Positions 24,696-36,360 of a DNA stretch of 64,000 nt are shown piece after piece. The stretch is from contig NZ_WBJY01000001.1 of NCBI RefSeq assembly GCF_008831085.1, positions 620,001 to 684,000 of the forward strand. The letters are read 5' to 3'. The notes beneath the pieces were generated by a model. That model was not told the origin of the DNA, made no database searches, and saw only the letters and a program-made list of their open reading frames with translations. The position numbers were made by a program, and so were the translations under genes. The DNA comes from Pseudoclavibacter endophyticus (GTDB lineage Bacteria > Actinomycetota > Actinomycetes > Actinomycetales > Microbacteriaceae). Each line of letters begins with the position of its first letter. Within the stretch, counting starts at the first letter, position 1.

Positions 24696-26296
24696 CCTGG
24701 CTCGTCCCCCTCATCGTGCTGGTGCCGCTCATCGGCGCCGCTATCACGCTCACGGCCGCGCGCAAGCAGCGGTTGCAGGTCGCCATCGCGTCGGCCACGA
24801 TGCTCATCGCGCTCGCTGTGAGCATCGGCCTCCTCGTCGCCGTGCACATCGGCGGCGAGACCCTCGTCATGCAGGGCGGCGGCTGGCTCGCGCCATTCGG
24901 CATCTCGATCGTCGTCGACCGGCTGAGCGCCATCATGGTCGTCGTCTCGAGCATCGTGCTGCTGTGCGTCATGGCGTTCTCGATCGGCCAGGGCAATACC
25001 GACGGCGACGATGAGACGCCCGTCTCGATCTTCTACCCCACGTACCTCGTGCTGGCCGCCGGGGTCTACAACGCCTTCATCGCTGGCGACCTCTTCAACC
25101 TCTACGTGGGCTTCGAGATCTTGCTCGTCGCGAGCTTCGTGCTCATCACCCTCGGCGGCACGGCCGCGCGGATCAAGGCCGGCGTGACGTACATCATCGT
25201 CAGCCTCGTCTCGTCGATCCTCTTCCTCGCGGCGGTCGCCCTCATCTACGGCGCGGTCGGCACGGTCAACATGGCCGAGATCGCGGTGCGGGTCGCCGAA
25301 CTGCCGCACGAGACCCAGACGGTGCTGCACATGTCGTTGCTCATCGCGTTCGGCATCAAGGCGGCCCTGTTCCCGCTGTCGTTCTGGCTCCCCGACTCGT
25401 ATCCGTCGGCGCCCGCGCCGGTCACCGCCGTGTTCGCTGGCCTGCTCACGAAGGTCGGCGTCTACGCGATCCTCCGCACCGAGAGCCTCCTGTTCGCGTC
25501 GAACGACATCAACACCATGCTGCTGATCATCGCCATGCTCACGATGATCGTCGGCATCCTCGGCGCCGTCGCGCAGGCGGGCATCCGGAGGATGCTGTCG
25601 TTCACGCTCGTGAGCCACATCGGCTACATGATCTTCGGCATCTCGCTCGGCTCGGCTGCCGGCTGGTCGGCGACGGTGTACTACATCGCGCATCACATCA
25701 TCGTGCAGACCACCCTCTTCCTGGTGACGGGGCTGATCGAGCGCGTCGCCGGAACGTCCTCCATCACGCACCTGGGCGGCATGCTGAAACGTGCGCCCCT
25801 CGTCGCGCTGCTGTTCTTCGTCCCGATGCTGAACCTCGGGGGCATTCCACCGTTCTCTGGGTTCATCGGCAAGGTCGGCCTCTTCACGGCCGGCGGCGAG
25901 GTCGCCACGCCGCTCATCTGGGCGGGTATCGGCGTCGGGGCGCTCACGAGTCTGCTCACGCTCTACGCGCTGATCCGCGTGTGGAACCTTGGATTCTGGC
26001 GGCCGCAGGACGAGGTCGAGGACTTCGAGTCTGCGCTGACCGGCAGGGTCGTCGACACACCGGAATCGGCGCGGATGACCGAGACCCGCGACTCGTCGCG
26101 GCTCATGACGGGCGCGACGGCGACGCTCGTAGCGGTGACGGTGGCGCTCACGGTCTTCGCGGGGCCGATCTACGAGCTCGCGCAGTCGGCCGCCGAGAAC
26201 CTGCACGGCGGGTCCGGGTACATTGACGCGGTCGACCCGCAGACGCCGCAGGATGCGATCGACGATCTGCACGACGACGACGGTGATCACGGATGA
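24692..26296 (+). CDS. mnhD: Na+/H+ antiporter subunit D (MrpD/MnhD)
   Basis: The 534-residue protein is a NuoN/NuoM-like antiporter module with about 14 helices. The functional elements FNLYVGFEILLVASFVLI (near 134), IAFGIKAALFPLSFWLPDSYPSAPAPVTAVFAGLLTKVGVYAI (near 217-260) and GIPPFSGFIGKVGLF (near 385) are present with their conserved glutamate and lysines. GTG 24692 overlaps the mnhC stop (GTGA); a long upstream in-frame extension exists but overlaps mnhC and is not used. Together with MrpA it forms the transporting core of the complex. Confidence 0.93.
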   Translation: MTWLVPLIVLVPLIGAAITLTAARKQRLQVAIASATMLIALAVSIGLLVAVHIGGETLVMQGGGWLAPFGISIVVDRLSAIMVVVSSIVLLCVMAFSIGQGNTDGDDETPVSIFYPTYLVLAAGVYNAFIAGDLFNLYVGFEILLVASFVLITLGGTAARIKAGVTYIIVSLVSSILFLAAVALIYGAVGTVNMAEIAVRVAELPHETQTVLHMSLLIAFGIKAALFPLSFWLPDSYPSAPAPVTAVFAGLLTKVGVYAILRTESLLFASNDINTMLLIIAMLTMIVGILGAVAQAGIRRMLSFTLVSHIGYMIFGISLGSAAGWSATVYYIAHHIIVQTTLFLVTGLIERVAGTSSITHLGGMLKRAPLVALLFFVPMLNLGGIPPFSGFIGKVGLFTAGGEVATPLIWAGIGVGALTSLLTLYALIRVWNLGFWRPQDEVEDFESALTGRVVDTPESARMTETRDSSRLMTGATATLVAVTVALTVFAGPIYELAQSAAENLHGGSGYIDAVDPQTPQDAIDDLHDDDGDHG

Positions 26297-27081
26297 GCGC
26301 CAAGACCAACGACTTCGACGGGCTCGAACGCCCGACTGACCGGCAGGTGCGCCGGCACAACTTCCGCACCCAGCTGCCGCTGCTCGTCGCACTCCTCGCG
26401 TTCTGGCTCGTGCTGTGGGGACACGTCGACGTCATCAGCGTCGTGACGGGCATCGTGTTCAGCATCGTCGTCGTGCGCTTGTTCTACCTGCCGGCGGTGC
26501 CGCTGTCCGGGCGGTTCAACGTGCTCCGGACACTCCAGTTCTTCGTGCGGTTCGTGTGGGAGCTCACGGTCGCCTCGTTCCAGATGGCGTGGCTCGCCGT
26601 GCGTCCGGGGCCGCTGCCGCGCAACTCGATCATCGCGGTGCAACTGCGCAGCCGAAGCGACTTCATTCTCACGCTGACCGCCGAGGTGAGCATTCTCATC
26701 CCCGGCTCGGTCGTCGTCGAGGCCGACCGGATGCGTTCGGTGCTGTATCTGCACTCGCTCGGGAGCGACACGGACGAGAAGGTCGAGCGCGCACGAATCG
26801 CGGCGCTGCGCTCCGAGCAGGGCATCGCCCTCGCGCTGGGCTCGCGCGATGACATCTGGCGCATCAACCGCGATCGCATCGCGCACGGGCTGAAGCCCGT
26901 CGGCCAGACGCCGATGCAGCGCGCCCACGAACGGTTGCGCGAGCAGCAGCTCGCCGACCGCCGCGCCGCGAAGGAGTCGGAGGGGGCGCGCCTGACCGAT
27001 GAGCAACTCGAGGCCGAGCTCCTCGACGAGGCCGAGACCGCGAGACGCGGCACCACCGACACGGAAGGGGCCGGGGCATGA
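26293..27081 (+). CDS. mnhE: Na+/H+ antiporter subunit E (MrpE/MnhE)
   Basis: The 262-residue protein shows the MrpE pattern: hydrophobic N-terminal helices (LPLLVALLAFWLVLWGHVDVISVVTG), FVWELTVASFQMAWLAVRPG near 92 and the soluble domain with LTLTAEVSILIPGSVVVEAD. The C-terminal 90 residues are charged and extend beyond the usual 160-170 residue length. Coupled by ATGA overlaps to mnhD and mnhF. Confidence 0.92.
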   Translation: MSAKTNDFDGLERPTDRQVRRHNFRTQLPLLVALLAFWLVLWGHVDVISVVTGIVFSIVVVRLFYLPAVPLSGRFNVLRTLQFFVRFVWELTVASFQMAWLAVRPGPLPRNSIIAVQLRSRSDFILTLTAEVSILIPGSVVVEADRMRSVLYLHSLGSDTDEKVERARIAALRSEQGIALALGSRDDIWRINRDRIAHGLKPVGQTPMQRAHERLREQQLADRRAAKESEGARLTDEQLEAELLDEAETARRGTTDTEGAGA

Positions 27082-27503
27082 TCGCACTCGACGCCCTGCT
27101 CAACGCCCTGTGGTGGGCCATCGGCGTTGCCTTCGCCGCGGGGTCGCTCCTCGCCCTGTGGCGGATGGTGATGGGGCCGACGATCGTCGACCGCATGGTC
27201 GCGTCCGACACGATCCTCACGATCATCATCTGCGTGCTCGGTGCCGACATGGTCGCCCGCCGGCACACGGATTCGCTCCCGCTCATGCTCATCCTCGGAA
27301 TGACGGCGTTCATCGCGTCGGTCGCAGTCGCGCGGTACGTCTCGCGGCAGGACACGTCGCCCGACCCGGCCGAGGCGGCCTCGCTCGCCGATGACTCGAG
27401 CGGCGAGGCGGTCGAGGCCCTCGGTGACACCGGCCAGGGCCGGGTTCCCGACGACACCGGGGCCGCAGACCAATCGACGTTCAGCGGGGGGAGTGGGCGA
27501 TGA
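27078..27503 (+). CDS. mnhF: Na+/H+ antiporter subunit F (MrpF/MnhF)
   Basis: The 141-residue protein contains the MrpF three-helix core (residues about 8-90, with LWRMVMGPTIVDRMVASDTILTI-type signature) and an acidic, Asp/Ser-rich tail of about 45 residues. MrpF is usually 85-95 residues. The core GPTIVDRM motif is diagnostic. ATG 27078 overlaps the mnhE stop and its stop overlaps mnhG. Confidence 0.92.
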   Translation: MIALDALLNALWWAIGVAFAAGSLLALWRMVMGPTIVDRMVASDTILTIIICVLGADMVARRHTDSLPLMLILGMTAFIASVAVARYVSRQDTSPDPAEAASLADDSSGEAVEALGDTGQGRVPDDTGAADQSTFSGGSGR

Positions 27504-28009
27504 GCTTCGACGACGTCCTCGATCTCGCGAGCGCCGTGCTCGTGCTCATCGGCGCGTTCCTGTCGTTCGCCGCGGGGCTCGGCCTGCTGCGCTTCAGCGA
27601 CCTCATCATGCGCATGCACGCGCAGACGAAGCCCCAGATCTTCGGGCTGCTGTGCATCCTGCTCGGCATCGCGATCCAGCAGACCAATGCCGGGACCGTG
27701 CTGTTCCTGGTACCGATCATGTTCTTCCAGATGCTCACGACCCCGGTCGCGGCGGCGACGCTCGCTCGCGGCGGCTACCGCAACTGGCACTTCCCGAAGG
27801 ACGAACTGCACGTCGACGCACTCGCCTCGGCGATCGAGCTCGCCGAGCGGGAGCGTGCCGAGGGCGAGCAGGTCGACGCTGGCGAACTCGAGGCCGACGC
27901 CGCCGGCGTCGAGCAGCCGGAAGCGGGGATGGACGACGCCGCTGCGGCCGACGCGAACGACGGCGGGGCCGCGGGCCGCGCGGTCGGGCGGGCGCATCCC
28001 GAGTCGTAG
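27500..28009 (+). CDS. mnhG: Na+/H+ antiporter subunit G (MrpG/MnhG)
   Basis: The 169-residue protein has the MrpG core with three helices and the conserved [31 protein letters not shown] segment (near 28-58). An Ala/Glu/Asp-rich C-terminal tail of about 60 residues follows. It is the last antiporter gene; ilvD begins 10 bp downstream from its own promoter overlapping the end of this gene. Confidence 0.92.
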   Translation: MSFDDVLDLASAVLVLIGAFLSFAAGLGLLRFSDLIMRMHAQTKPQIFGLLCILLGIAIQQTNAGTVLFLVPIMFFQMLTTPVAAATLARGGYRNWHFPKDELHVDALASAIELAERERAEGEQVDAGELEADAAGVEQPEAGMDDAAAADANDGGAAGRAVGRAHPES

Positions 28010-28012
28010 ACT
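28007..28012 (+). promoter_or_regulatory. -10 box TAGACT of ilvD (leaderless)
   Basis: TAGACT overlaps the mnhG stop and ends 7 nt before the ilvD ATG at 28020. No ribosome-binding site is present in between, so ilvD is probably made from a leaderless mRNA with its own promoter despite following the mnh operon by only 10 bp. Confidence 0.6.
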
Positions 28013-28019
28013 TGCGGTC

Positions 28020-29738
28020 ATGGCTCAACATGACGCATCGGCCAGTGCCGATATCGATATCAAGCCCCGCAGCCGCGCAGTCACAGATGGCATCGAGGCC
28101 ACCACCTCGCGAGGCATGCTCCGGGCCGTCGGCATGGGCGATGACGACTGGGACAAGCCGCAGATCGGCATCGCGAGCTCCTGGAACGAGATCACGCCGT
28201 GCAACCTGTCGCTGAACCGCCTCGCGCAGGGCGCCAAGGAGGGTGTCCATGCGGGCGGCGGGTACCCGCTGCAGTTCGGCACCGTTTCGGTGTCGGACGG
28301 CATCTCGATGGGGCATGAGGGTATGCACTTCTCGCTCGCGTCGCGTGAGGTGATCGCCGACTCTGTTGAGACCGTCGTCATGGCCGAGCGACTCGACGGC
28401 ACGGTGCTGCTCGCCGGCTGCGACAAGTCGATTCCCGGGATGCTGATGGCATCGGCCCGCCTGGGGCTCGCGAGCGCCTTCCTCTATGCCGGCTCGATCG
28501 CGCCCGGCTTCGTCCGCCTCTCGGACGGCACCGAGCGGCAGCTCACCATCATCGACTCGTTCGAGGCCGTGGGCGCCTGCAAGGCCGGGACCATGAGCGA
28601 AGAGGACCTGAAGCGCATCGAGTGCGGCTTCGCCCCCGGCGAGGGCGCCTGCGGCGGCATGTACACCGCCAACACGATGGCGTGCATCGCCGAGGCGCTC
28701 GGCATGAGCCTGCCCGGCTCGGCCGCGCCGCTCTCCTACGACCGGCGCCGCGACATGTACGCCCACCGATCGGGTGAGGCCGTCGCCAACCTGCTTCGAC
28801 AGGGCATCACGACGAAGGAGATCCTGACGCGCGAGGCGTTCGAGAATGCGGTCACGATCGCCATGGTGCTCGGCGGATCGACCAACGCGGTGCTGCACCT
28901 GCTTGCGATCGCGCGCGAGGCCGAGGTCGAGCTCACGCTCGACGACTTCACCCGCATCGGCCAGCGGTCGCCGCACCTCGCAGACGTCAAGCCCTTCGGC
29001 CGTTTCGTTGCGGAAGACTTCGACCGGGTCGGCGGTATGCCCGTCGTCATGAAGGCCTTGCTCGACGAGGGCCTGCTGCACGGCGACGCGCTCACGGTCA
29101 CCGGCCGCACGATGGCCGAGAACCTCGCGGAGCTCGCGCCCGAGCCGCTCGACGGCACCGTCGTGCGCCGACTCGACGACCCCATCCACGCAACCGGCGG
29201 GCTCACGATCCTCAGCGGCTCGCTCGCACCCGAGGGCGCCGTCGTCAAGACGGCGGGGTTCGACGCCGAGGTCTTCGAGGGGCCGGCGCGCGTGTTCGAG
29301 CGCGAGCGCGAGGCGATGGATGCGCTGACCCGCGGTGAGATCCGGCACGGCGATGTTGTCGTCATCCGCTACGAAGGCCCCAAGGGCGGCCCCGGCATGC
29401 GCGAGATGCTCGCCATCACGGCCGCCATCAAGGGGGCTGGACTCGGGAAAGATGTACTACTGTTGACGGACGGACGATTCTCAGGCGGCACAACCGGCCT
29501 GTGCATCGGCCACATTGCACCGGAGGCGGTCGACGCAGGTCCCATCGCCTTCATCCGCAGTGGAGATCTCATTCGGGTCGACATCGCGGCTCGCTCGATC
29601 GACTTACTCGTCGACGAAGCCGAGCTCGCCGCCCGCCGTGAAGGCTGGGCCCCGCTCCCCCCGACGTTCACCCGCGGCGTGCTCGCGAAATACGCCAAGC
29701 TCGTGCGGTCCGCGTCAGAGGGTGCCATCACCGGGTAG
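28020..29738 (+). CDS. ilvD: Dihydroxy-acid dehydratase (IlvD)
   Basis: The 572-residue protein is full length. It has the Fe-S cluster cysteines in TPCNLSLN (near 62), [11 protein letters not shown] (near 132) and [12 protein letters not shown] (near 204), and the C-terminal [16 protein letters not shown] block. It dehydrates 2,3-dihydroxy-isovalerate and 2,3-dihydroxy-3-methylvalerate to the 2-oxo acids of valine and isoleucine synthesis. It lies 51 bp upstream of ilvB. The ATG at 28020 is set by the leaderless promoter. Confidence 0.95.
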   Translation: MAQHDASASADIDIKPRSRAVTDGIEATTSRGMLRAVGMGDDDWDKPQIGIASSWNEITPCNLSLNRLAQGAKEGVHAGGGYPLQFGTVSVSDGISMGHEGMHFSLASREVIADSVETVVMAERLDGTVLLAGCDKSIPGMLMASARLGLASAFLYAGSIAPGFVRLSDGTERQLTIIDSFEAVGACKAGTMSEEDLKRIECGFAPGEGACGGMYTANTMACIAEALGMSLPGSAAPLSYDRRRDMYAHRSGEAVANLLRQGITTKEILTREAFENAVTIAMVLGGSTNAVLHLLAIAREAEVELTLDDFTRIGQRSPHLADVKPFGRFVAEDFDRVGGMPVVMKALLDEGLLHGDALTVTGRTMAENLAELAPEPLDGTVVRRLDDPIHATGGLTILSGSLAPEGAVVKTAGFDAEVFEGPARVFEREREAMDALTRGEIRHGDVVVIRYEGPKGGPGMREMLAITAAIKGAGLGKDVLLLTDGRFSGGTTGLCIGHIAPEAVDAGPIAFIRSGDLIRVDIAARSIDLLVDEAELAARREGWAPLPPTFTRGVLAKYAKLVRSASEGAITG

Positions 29739-29789
29739 CGCCGCCGCGCTCCCGTCTGTCGCATTTCGACCACAAGGAATCACCACGCA

Positions 29790-31604
29790 ATGACACAGGA
29801 AGCCGTGCCGCGCACCGCCGCCACAGCATCCGGCGCACCGGCGCCAGCCACCACCACTGAGACGATGACGGGCGCGCAGGCCGTCGTACGCTCGCTCGAG
29901 CTGCTCGGCGTCACCGATGTCTTCGGTCTGCCCGGCGGCGCGATCCTGCCGGTCTACGACCCGCTCCTCGACGCGAAGGACATCAATCACGTGCTCGTGC
30001 GCCACGAGCAGGGGGCCGGGCACGCCGCCGAGGGATACGCGTCGGCCACCGGCAAGGTCGGCGTCTGCATCGCGACGTCCGGCCCAGGGGCCACGAACCT
30101 CGTGACCGCGATCGCCGATGCCTACATGGACTCAGTGCCGATGCTCGCGATCACGGGCCAGGTGTTCTCGCACCTCATGGGCACCGACGCGTTCCAGGAG
30201 GCCGACATCGTCGGCATCACGATGCCGATCACGAAGCACTCGATCCTCGTGCGCACGGCGGAGGAGATCCCCGGCGCCATCGCCGCCGCCTACCACCTGG
30301 CCGGCACGGGTCGCCCGGGCCCGGTGCTCGTCGACATCACGAAGGACGCGCAGCAGAACGAGCTCGAGTTCTCGTGGCCGCCGAAGATCGACCTGCCCGG
30401 CTACCGGCCCGTCACGAAGGCCCACGGCAAGCAGATCGCGGCAGCGGCCGAACTGCTGCGCGAGTCGAAGAAGCCCGTCTTCTACATCGGCGGTGGTGTG
30501 ATCCGCGCCGGTGCCGCCGAAGAGGTGCGCCGGCTCGCCGAGTTGTCGGGCGCCCCGGTCGTGACGACGCTCATGGCCCGCGGCGCGTTCCCCGACTCGC
30601 ACCGGCAGAACCTCGGGATGCCCGGCATGCACGGCACCGTTCCCGCGGTGCTGGCGCTGCAGGAGGCCGATCTGCTGTTCACGATCGGTGCGCGCTTCGA
30701 CGACCGCGTGACGGGGAAGGCCGGCGAGTTCGCGCCGGGCGCCAAGATCGTGCACGTCGATGTCGACCCGGCCGAGATCGGCAAGATCCGGGCCGCCGAC
30801 GTGCCGATCGTCGGCGACGCGAAGTCGGTCGCGCTCGACCTCATCGAGGTCGTCCGCGCGCAGAACGAGGCGAACGGCGAGGCCGACCTCACCGACTGGT
30901 GGAACTACCTCGACGGCCTGCGCAATGAATACCCGCGCGGCTACACCGAGACGAGTGACGGGCTGCTCGCCCCGCAGTACATCATCGGGCGCATCAGCGC
31001 CCTCAGCGGGCCCGAGGCGGTCTACGCGGCCGGGGTCGGCCAGCACCAGATGTGGGCGGCCCAGTTCATCGACTTCGAGCGCCCCAACCAGTGGCTCAAC
31101 TCGGGTGGCGCCGGGACCATGGGCTACTCGGTGCCGGCCGCGATGGGCGCGAAGGTCGGCGAGCCCGACCGAGTCGTGTGGGCGATCGACGGCGACGGAT
31201 GCTTCCAGATGACGAATCAGGAGCTCGCCACCTGCGCGATCAACAAGATTCCGATCAAGGTCGCCATCATCAACAACTCGTCGCTCGGCATGGTGCGGCA
31301 GTGGCAGACCCTCTTCTACGACGGCCGCTACTCGAACACTGACCTCGACACGGGCCACGAGACGAGGATGATCCCGGACTTCGTGAAGATGGCTGACGCC
31401 TACGGCGCCCTCGGAATTCGCGTGACGCGGCCGGAGGAGGTCGACGCGGCGATCAAGCTCGCGCTCGAGACGAACGACCGCAGCGTCGTCATCGACTTCA
31501 TCGTGTCGCGCGATGCGATGGTGTGGCCGATGGTGCCGCAGGGCGTTTCCAACAGCTTCGTGCAGTACGCGCGCGATCACAGCCCAACGTGGGGAGAGGA
31601 GTAA
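29790..31604 (+). CDS. ilvB: Acetolactate synthase large subunit (IlvB)
   Basis: The 604-residue protein carries the thiamine diphosphate enzyme blocks: catalytic glutamate in [15 protein letters not shown] (near 72), the FAD-binding middle domain and the cofactor motif [17 protein letters not shown] near 470 ending in [13 protein letters not shown]. It condenses pyruvate with pyruvate or 2-oxobutyrate. The regulatory subunit gene begins 2 nt after its stop. No leader peptide rich in branched-chain codons was found in the 51-bp ilvD-ilvB gap. Confidence 0.95.
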   Translation: MTQEAVPRTAATASGAPAPATTTETMTGAQAVVRSLELLGVTDVFGLPGGAILPVYDPLLDAKDINHVLVRHEQGAGHAAEGYASATGKVGVCIATSGPGATNLVTAIADAYMDSVPMLAITGQVFSHLMGTDAFQEADIVGITMPITKHSILVRTAEEIPGAIAAAYHLAGTGRPGPVLVDITKDAQQNELEFSWPPKIDLPGYRPVTKAHGKQIAAAAELLRESKKPVFYIGGGVIRAGAAEEVRRLAELSGAPVVTTLMARGAFPDSHRQNLGMPGMHGTVPAVLALQEADLLFTIGARFDDRVTGKAGEFAPGAKIVHVDVDPAEIGKIRAADVPIVGDAKSVALDLIEVVRAQNEANGEADLTDWWNYLDGLRNEYPRGYTETSDGLLAPQYIIGRISALSGPEAVYAAGVGQHQMWAAQFIDFERPNQWLNSGGAGTMGYSVPAAMGAKVGEPDRVVWAIDGDGCFQMTNQELATCAINKIPIKVAIINNSSLGMVRQWQTLFYDGRYSNTDLDTGHETRMIPDFVKMADAYGALGIRVTRPEEVDAAIKLALETNDRSVVIDFIVSRDAMVWPMVPQGVSNSFVQYARDHSPTWGEE

Positions 31605-31606
31605 GC

Positions 31607-33209
<1,603 letters not shown>

Positions 33210-33271
33210 CGCTCAGCGCCGATCCCGTCTCGCCGGCCAGGCCCGCCTCGGCCGGAGCGGCAAGATCCCGT

Positions 33272-33313
33272 GCAATCGTGCCCGGTGTGACTCGTCACAC
33301 CGGGCACGATTGC
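33272..33313 (+). terminator. Hairpin terminator after the ilv genes
   Basis: Perfect 20-bp inverted arms (beginning GCAATCGTGCCCGGTG) with a 2-nt loop, 62 bp after the ilvC stop. No clear T-run. It isolates the ilv operon from the ABC exporter gene. Confidence 0.7.
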
Positions 33314-33434
33314 GTGTGGAACAGATCCCCGGCCGCCGCGGTTGCAGTCAGCAGCAGCGCGATAACGGCTCGCGGCACGCGGGGCGTGCGAGGGCACGCC
33401 AGACGCCGTACTCGCCGTCGTGGAAGGAGACCTC

Positions 33435-35333
33435 ATGCGAGCCATGTGGCGCATCCTGTCGTTCACCAAGACGCTCACGCCGTTCTACGTGGCGATCATC
33501 GCGTGCACCGTCATCGGTGCGGCGGCAGGCCTCACGACGCCGTTCATCACCGGCGCGGCGACCACCCTCATCGTCGACGCCATCGGCCAGGGGCAGGGCG
33601 GCGACGACGTGGTCGGCCAGGTCGTGGCGGGCGTGCTGTGGCTCATCGCCCTCTTCGCGCTCATCGAGCTCATCGCCATCGGGGCGCAGTCGATCGGCGG
33701 AACGCTCGGCGACATGATGGGCGAGCGCATGCGGGCGATCCTGTCGACCCGGTACTTCACGCACCTCCTGCGCCTGCCGCAGCGGTACTTCGACGATGAG
33801 CGAACCGGCACGATCGTCTCGCGCCTCGATCGTTCGATCGCCACGATCTCGACCTTCGCGCAGTCGCTCGCCAACAACTTCCTCTCGACGATGCTGACGA
33901 TGGCCGGCATCCTCGTCATCACCGCCATCTACGCCTGGCCGATCGCCGTGCTGCTCGCGATTATGCTCCCGCTCTACGTGTGGCTCACAGCGCTCACCTC
34001 CGGTCGTTGGCAGCGCTATGAGGGGCGCAAGAACGAGCACGTCGACGCCGCGCGGGGCCGCTTCAACGAGGTCATCGCCCAGCTGCGGGTCGTCGCCTCG
34101 TTCGGACAGGAGCGTCGCGAGCTGAACGACTTCCGCGGCCACTTCGCCGAGGTCGTGCGCACGACCGGGCGCCAGAGCCGCTGGTGGCACGGGATGGACG
34201 CGCTGCGCAGCGTCGTCCTCGCGCTCGTGTTCTGCGCGACGCTCGCGATCGTGTTCGTCATGACTGCGCGCGGCGACCTGAGCGTCGGCGACATGGTCGT
34301 GCTCGTGCAGCTGCTCATCATGGCCCGCCAGCCGATCACGATGATGTCGTGGTTCATCGACATCTCTCAGCGCGCCATCGCCGGGTCGGTCGACTTCTTC
34401 ACGGTCATGCAAACCCCGCCCGACCCGGCGCGGGAGCGCGACATCCGAGCCGCGGGAGACGAGCAGGGTGCCGCGGGACCCGTCGATGAGCTCGTGCCCG
34501 TTCCCGGTGCGCCCGCGATCGAGTTCGAGGGCGTGACCTTCTCCTACGCCGACGCGGAGACCGGTGCCGACGCCGGTGCGGGCGGTGACGACTCGCGCCG
34601 CGATGCCGTTCACGACGTCAGCTTCGCGGTCGCGCCGGGGGAGCGGGTCGCCCTCGTGAGCGAGTCGGGCGGGGGCAAGACCACGATCCTGTCGTTGCTG
34701 CTCGGCTTCTCTGCGCCGCGCGGGGGCAGCATCCGCGTCTTCGGCCACCCTGTCGAACGCCTGTCGCGGGCGGCCTTGCGCGGCGCGGTCGGTGTCGTCT
34801 TCCAGGACGCCGAGCTGTTCTCCGGGACGGTTCGCGAGAACATCGCGTACGCACGGCCCGACGCGGACGACGCGACCGTCGCCGAGGCAGCGCGCCGAGC
34901 CAACGTCGACGAGTTCGTCGAACGTCTGCCCAACGGGTACGACACCGTCATCGGCGAGCGAGGCCTGAAGCTCTCGGGCGGGCAGCGTCAGCGCGTCGCC
35001 GTCGCCCGCGCCGCGCTCAAGGACGCCCCGATCCTCGTGCTCGACGAGGCCACGAGCGCCCTCGACACGAAGTCGGAGCGGCTCGTGCAGGCCGGCCTCG
35101 ACGAGCTCATGCTCGGCCGCTCGAGCCTCATCGTCGCGCATCGGCTGTCGACCATCGCAACGGTCGACCGGATCGTGACGCTGCGCGATGGCCGCGTTGA
35201 CGAGGTCGGCGCCCCCGACGAGCTCGCCATCTCGGGCGGCCTCTACGACGAGCTGCTCACGCTGCAAGAATCGGGGTCGGCGGGCCACACGGGCTCGCGC
35301 ACCCGGCTGACCGAGATCGGCATACGCGCGTAG
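33435..35333 (+). CDS. ABC exporter half-transporter (fused membrane and ATPase domains)
   Basis: The 632-residue protein has six membrane helices (about residues 15-320), a linker of about 40 acidic residues and an ATPase domain. The ATPase domain has LSGGQRQRVAVARAAL, Walker B ILVLDEATSALD and the H-loop VAHRLST. The Walker A reads SESGGGKTT: the first glycine is serine, while Gly-Lys-Thr is intact. It should work as a homodimer, since no partner half is adjacent. ATG 33435 has GGAAGGAG 6 nt upstream. It converges with the LysR gene. The substrate (drug or lipid-like) is not predictable. Confidence 0.9.
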   Translation: MRAMWRILSFTKTLTPFYVAIIACTVIGAAAGLTTPFITGAATTLIVDAIGQGQGGDDVVGQVVAGVLWLIALFALIELIAIGAQSIGGTLGDMMGERMRAILSTRYFTHLLRLPQRYFDDERTGTIVSRLDRSIATISTFAQSLANNFLSTMLTMAGILVITAIYAWPIAVLLAIMLPLYVWLTALTSGRWQRYEGRKNEHVDAARGRFNEVIAQLRVVASFGQERRELNDFRGHFAEVVRTTGRQSRWWHGMDALRSVVLALVFCATLAIVFVMTARGDLSVGDMVVLVQLLIMARQPITMMSWFIDISQRAIAGSVDFFTVMQTPPDPARERDIRAAGDEQGAAGPVDELVPVPGAPAIEFEGVTFSYADAETGADAGAGGDDSRRDAVHDVSFAVAPGERVALVSESGGGKTTILSLLLGFSAPRGGSIRVFGHPVERLSRAALRGAVGVVFQDAELFSGTVRENIAYARPDADDATVAEAARRANVDEFVERLPNGYDTVIGERGLKLSGGQRQRVAVARAALKDAPILVLDEATSALDTKSERLVQAGLDELMLGRSSLIVAHRLSTIATVDRIVTLRDGRVDEVGAPDELAISGGLYDELLTLQESGSAGHTGSRTRLTEIGIRA

Positions 35334-35364
35334 CTCGCGGGGCGGGGAGTCACGCCCCGGCGAG
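35334..35364. terminator. Bidirectional hairpin between convergent ABC exporter and LysR genes
   Basis: CTCGCGGGGCG pairs with a complementary CGCCCCGGCGAG, with one bulged base and an 8-nt loop. It begins right after the ABC stop and overlaps the LysR stop codon, so it can serve both transcripts. Confidence 0.55.
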
Positions 35365-36267
35365 GGCCGCGTCGGTCGCGACCCAGTACTCGCGGATCGC
35401 GGTGAGCGCCTCGCTCACGAGGGCGCTCGGTCGCACGCCGTCCGGAAGCGCGGCGGCCACGGGGTTGTCGAGGTCCGGCCCCTCGAACGGGCGGAAATGC
35501 AGCGGACGGCCCTCGGGGCTGTGCGAGCGCGTCTGCATCACGATCGAGTACGCGAGTCCGCGCCCGACCACGTTGAGGATCGCCTCGATGCTGCGGCCTC
35601 GCCACGGCACGAGCGGCTCGACCCCCTCCGACGCGAAGGCCGCGAGCGTGCGCTGGAGCGCCGGCTCCTCGTCGAGAAAGATCGCGGGATGCTCAGCCAG
35701 GTCGCGCATGGTCAAGCGCGCTCTCGTCGCGAGGGGGTGTTCCGGGCTGAACGCCGCCATGCGGCGCCCTTCGCGCAGGATGGTCGGGGAGCATCCGGCG
35801 ATGAGCTGCGCCCGGTAGATGACGGCGAGCTGCACGCGCCCCGCGAGGAGGTCGTGCTGCACGTCGCCGCCGGACCCCTCGGAGAACTGCAGCGACACGT
35901 CGGGGTGGCGATCACTGAACCACCCGATGAGCGCGGGGATCGTGTGTTGCGCCAGCGTCCGATACACGCCGATCGACAGGGGGCCGCTCAGCCGTCCCCT
36001 CACCTCGGCGACGATCGATGACACCTTGCCGACCTCGTCGAGCACCGTGCGGGAGTGGGCGGCGACGGCGACCCCCTCGCTCGTGAGCGTCACGCCGTGG
36101 CCGGGGCGGCGGATGACGAGCCGCGTGCCGACGCGCTGCTCGAGCTGCCCGAGGGCCACGCTGACTGCGGCCTGCGTGACCCGGCACGCCTCGGCGGCGC
36201 CCGTGATCGACCCGGCGTCGGCGATCGCCACGAAGTACTCGAGCTGGCGCAGCGTGATCTCGCTCAT
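35350..36267 (-). CDS. LysR-family transcriptional regulator
   Basis: The 305-residue protein has the LysR winged helix (TLRQLEYFVAIADAGSITGAAEACRVTQAAVSVALGQLE split over residues 5-43) and a periplasmic-binding-like effector domain. It is transcribed divergently from the metallo-hydrolase gene across 93 bp, the classical LysR layout, so it probably activates the metallo-hydrolase and MHS transporter genes. A TATGAA box lies 8 nt upstream of the ATG and no ribosome-binding site is seen. The co-inducer is unknown. Confidence 0.88.
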   Translation of the reverse strand: MSEITLRQLEYFVAIADAGSITGAAEACRVTQAAVSVALGQLEQRVGTRLVIRRPGHGVTLTSEGVAVAAHSRTVLDEVGKVSSIVAEVRGRLSGPLSIGVYRTLAQHTIPALIGWFSDRHPDVSLQFSEGSGGDVQHDLLAGRVQLAVIYRAQLIAGCSPTILREGRRMAAFSPEHPLATRARLTMRDLAEHPAIFLDEEPALQRTLAAFASEGVEPLVPWRGRSIEAILNVVGRGLAYSIVMQTRSHSPEGRPLHFRPFEGPDLDNPVAAALPDGVRPSALVSEALTAIREYWVATDAALAGA

Positions 36268-36360
36268 AAGCGCAATTCATACCACTCGCTAGGACATTTC
36301 GTTTGCCTTGGGAAGCCGCTCGGCGCAACATTGCTCAACGAACGGAAGGATCACACCGAC

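Noticed and set aside
24356..26392. 678-residue minus-strand frame opposite mnhC/mnhD
   Set aside because: Antisense shadow crossing three real genes, with His/Asp/Glu/Arg-rich composition.
29739..29789. Attenuator or branched-chain leader peptide before ilvB
   Set aside because: The 51-bp gap has no short ORF rich in Val/Leu/Ile codons and no paired stems.
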